Below are positions 24,957 to 26,766 of a DNA stretch of 26,766 nucleotides, one piece after another; within the stretch, counting starts at the first letter, position 1, and the number at the start of each line of letters is the position of its first letter. The DNA is taken from contig JBHOGO010000066.1 of NCBI GenBank assembly GCA_043421945.1, positions 1 through 26,766 on the forward strand, given 5' to 3'. Source of the DNA: Thaumasiovibrio sp043421945 (lineage in GTDB: Bacteria; Pseudomonadota; Gammaproteobacteria; Enterobacterales; Vibrionaceae). A program made the position numbers and the translations under genes. The notes below the pieces were generated by a model. That model had not been told where the DNA came from. It saw only the letters and a program-made list of their open reading frames with translations, and made no database searches.

Positions 24957-24972
24957 GCGAAAACGTTTGCTT
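24957..24972 (+). promoter_or_regulatory. PurR box in the guaA promoter
   Basis: GCGAAAACGTTTGCTT matches 13 of 16 positions of the PurR consensus ACGCAAACGTTTGCGT. It ends 5 bases before the guaA -10 element, so a bound repressor would block the promoter. Site similarity is seen; regulation is inferred. Confidence 0.72.
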
Positions 24973-24977
24973 CCCCC

Positions 24978-24983
24978 TATAAT
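24978..24983 (+). promoter_or_regulatory. guaA -10 element
   Basis: A perfect TATAAT followed by the GC-rich discriminator CGCGGGG, a type linked to ppGpp control. The -35 at 17 bases (TAGCGA, 24955-24960) is weak. The predicted transcript start, near 24990, is about 49 bases before the guaA ATG. Confidence 0.55.
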
Positions 24984-24986
24984 CGC

Positions 24987-25011
24987 GGGGCTGTTAATCA
25001 GCCCCCTTTTT
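24987..25011 (+). terminator. Rho-independent terminator between guaB and guaA
   Basis: GGGGCTG (24987-24993) pairs perfectly with CAGCCCC (24999-25005), with loop TTAAT, followed by C and five T residues. It would stop transcripts coming from guaB. The left arm overlaps the predicted guaA start of transcription, so RNA starting there would lack most of the arm and escape termination. Confidence 0.75.
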
Positions 25012-25038
25012 ACAACCTAATTTTGAGATTGTTAGACA

Positions 25039-26592
25039 ATGACCACTAATATCCATGATCAACGCATTTTGATCCTCGACTTTGGCTCCCAATACACACA
25101 GCTCGTAGCTCGTCGTATTCGTGAGATCGGTGTTTACTGTGAACTTTGGAGCTGGGACGTAGAAGAAGCGGATATTCGTGAATTCAATCCAGACGGTATC
25201 ATCCTATCTGGTGGCCCTGAAAGTGTAACGGAAGAGAACTCTCCACGTGCACCTCAGTACGTATTTGATTCAGGTGTTCCTGTCTTTGGTATCTGCTACG
25301 GCATGCAAACGATGGCTGAGCAACTTGGTGGTAAAGTAGCAACGTCTACTGAGCGAGAGTTCGGCTACGCAGCGGTACAAGTGACTGGTGAATCAGCACT
25401 TTTCGCTGACCTTGAGTCTACTCAAGATGTTTGGATGAGCCACGGTGACAAAGTGGTTGAGATCCCTGCTGATTTCACAAAGATCGCTGAAACAGAAACT
25501 TGCCCATACGCAGCAATGGCAAACGAAGAGAAGAAGTACTTCGGTGTTCAATTCCACCCAGAAGTAACACACACTAAAAACGGCCTGAAAATGCTTGAGA
25601 ACTTCGTTCTTAACGTATGTGGTTGTGAAGGTCTGTGGACTTCAGCTTCTATCATTGAAGATGCCGTTGCACGTATTAAAGAACAAGTAGGTGACGACGA
25701 AGTTATCCTTGGTCTTTCTGGTGGTGTTGATTCATCTGTCGTTGCAATGCTTGCTCACCGCGCTATTGGTGACAAACTAACATGTGTATTTGTAGATAAC
25801 GGCCTTCTTCGTCTGAACGAAGCTGAGCAAGTGATGGAGATGTTTGGCGACAAGTTCGGCCTAAACATCATTAAAGTCGATGCAGAAGATCGTTTCCTTA
25901 AAGCACTGGAAGGCGAAGCTGAACCAGAAGCGAAACGTAAGATCATCGGTCACGTATTCGTTGATATCTTCGATGAAGAGTCTAAGAAACTGTCTAATGC
26001 TAAGTGGCTTGCTCAAGGTACTATCTACCCAGATGTTATCGAGTCTGCAGCATCTAAGACGGGTAAAGCACACGTAATCAAATCTCACCACAACGTTGGT
26101 GGCCTTCCTGATGATATGGAAATGGGTCTTGTTGAGCCTCTACGTGAGTTGTTTAAAGATGAAGTACGTAAGATCGGCCTAGAGCTTGGTCTTCCATACA
26201 ACATGCTTTACCGTCACCCATTCCCGGGCCCAGGTCTAGGTGTTCGTGTTCTTGGCGAAATCAAGAAAGAGTACTGTGATCTCCTGCGTCGCGCAGATGC
26301 TATCTTCATTGAAGAACTTCATGCTGCTGACCTTTACCACAAAGTATCTCAAGCATTCACGGTATTCCTACCAGTACGTTCAGTGGGCGTAATGGGCGAT
26401 GGCCGTAAGTACGATTGGGTTGTATCTCTACGTGCAGTAGAAACGATCGACTTCATGACTGCTCACTGGGCACATCTACCATACGATTTCCTAGGTAAGG
26501 TATCTAACCGTATCATTAACGAAGTTGATGGCATTTCACGTGTTGTTTACGATATTTCTGGTAAGCCACCAGCAACTATCGAGTGGGAATAG
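25039..26592 (+). CDS. guaA: GMP synthase (glutamine-hydrolysing)
   Basis: 517 residues. GuaA converts XMP to GMP with ATP and glutamine. The N-terminal class I amidotransferase domain (about 8-195) has the triad C86 (GICYGMQ), H173 and E175 (FHPEVTH). The ATP pyrophosphatase domain carries the P-loop LGLSGGVDSS (225-234). The C-terminal dimerisation domain ends in the usual GKPPATIEWE. Start MTTNIHDQRILILDFGSQ matches the E. coli protein. The ribosome site is weak (GAG). It completes the IMP-to-GMP branch with guaB. Confidence 0.97.
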   Translation: MTTNIHDQRILILDFGSQYTQLVARRIREIGVYCELWSWDVEEADIREFNPDGIILSGGPESVTEENSPRAPQYVFDSGVPVFGICYGMQTMAEQLGGKVATSTEREFGYAAVQVTGESALFADLESTQDVWMSHGDKVVEIPADFTKIAETETCPYAAMANEEKKYFGVQFHPEVTHTKNGLKMLENFVLNVCGCEGLWTSASIIEDAVARIKEQVGDDEVILGLSGGVDSSVVAMLAHRAIGDKLTCVFVDNGLLRLNEAEQVMEMFGDKFGLNIIKVDAEDRFLKALEGEAEPEAKRKIIGHVFVDIFDEESKKLSNAKWLAQGTIYPDVIESAASKTGKAHVIKSHHNVGGLPDDMEMGLVEPLRELFKDEVRKIGLELGLPYNMLYRHPFPGPGLGVRVLGEIKKEYCDLLRRADAIFIEELHAADLYHKVSQAFTVFLPVRSVGVMGDGRKYDWVVSLRAVETIDFMTAHWAHLPYDFLGKVSNRIINEVDGISRVVYDISGKPPATIEWE

Positions 26593-26614
26593 TATTCCCT
26601 AAGTGAATATTTTT

Positions 26615-26643
26615 AAAAAGCGCCTTTATGGCGCTTTTTTTTT
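26615..26643 (+). terminator. guaA Rho-independent terminator
   Basis: The stem AAAAAGCGCC (26615-26624) pairs with GGCGCTTTTT, with a 5-base loop, and nine T residues run to 26643. It lies 22 bases after the guaA stop. The remaining 123 bases of the window contain an 11-base palindrome (26705-26715) but no recognisable gene. Confidence 0.92.
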
Positions 26644-26766
26644 GGTTCTAGTATTGCTTTTGCTGGGATTGTTGGCGCTATGTTGATAGATCCGTCATTC
26701 CGCACCCAATTTGGGAATTAAAATAGTGTGATCCAGTGATCATTTACGGATGATAGTGACACAGAC

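Noticed and set aside
1..26766. Mobile elements, CRISPR arrays, defence or biosynthetic clusters
   Set aside because: No transposase, integrase, regular repeat array or defence-type domain was seen on either strand; the content is core housekeeping genes.

Overview
This window reads as a compact housekeeping region of a gamma-proteobacterial chromosome. It most resembles the family Vibrionaceae, judging from the protein sequences and from the order isc cluster - pepB - ndk - rlmN - pilW - rodZ - ispG - hisS - yfgM - bamB - der - yfgJ - xseA - guaB - guaA. The genus cannot be fixed from the sequence alone. I see no tRNA or rRNA gene, insertion sequence, phage gene or CRISPR array.

Left part (1-7639). 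suhB lies on the minus strand with its own terminator, an extended -10 promoter and a boxA-like element in its leader. It is divergent from trmJ. Next comes the complete iron-sulfur assembly operon iscR-iscS-iscU-iscA-hscB-hscA-fdx-iscX. It is preceded by two abutting IscR type 1-like operators, the second covering the -35 hexamer. All catalytic and ligand residues of the pathway are present.

Middle part (7640-18622). A 364-base gene-free stretch with one hairpin is followed by two tandem, clearly diverged PepB-type M17 aminopeptidase genes, then ndk with a good terminator. A long same-strand run follows: rlmN, pilW, rodZ (overlapping pilW), ispG, hisS, yfgM and bamB. These serve ribosome and tRNA modification, type IV pilus assembly, cell shape, isoprenoid synthesis, translation and outer-membrane protein assembly. 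A striking inverted repeat separates bamB from der.

Right part (18623-26766). der ends in a strong terminator. After it comes a gene absent from the E. coli order, encoding a stand-alone AlaX-like alanyl-tRNA editing protein with HxxxH and CxxxH zinc motifs. Then come about 400 AT-rich bases without a gene and the small zinc-ribbon gene yfgJ. xseA (minus) and guaB (plus) diverge from a region with a perfect-consensus promoter for xseA and a PurR-like site in the guaB promoter. guaA has what looks like its own promoter with a PurR box. The guaB terminator is placed so that the guaA transcript would start inside its left arm.

There is no obvious novel multi-gene system. The points most worth a second look are the tandem PepB pair, the divergent AlaX-like protein, the guaB-guaA promoter/terminator overlap with matching PurR sites, and the suhB leader boxA.
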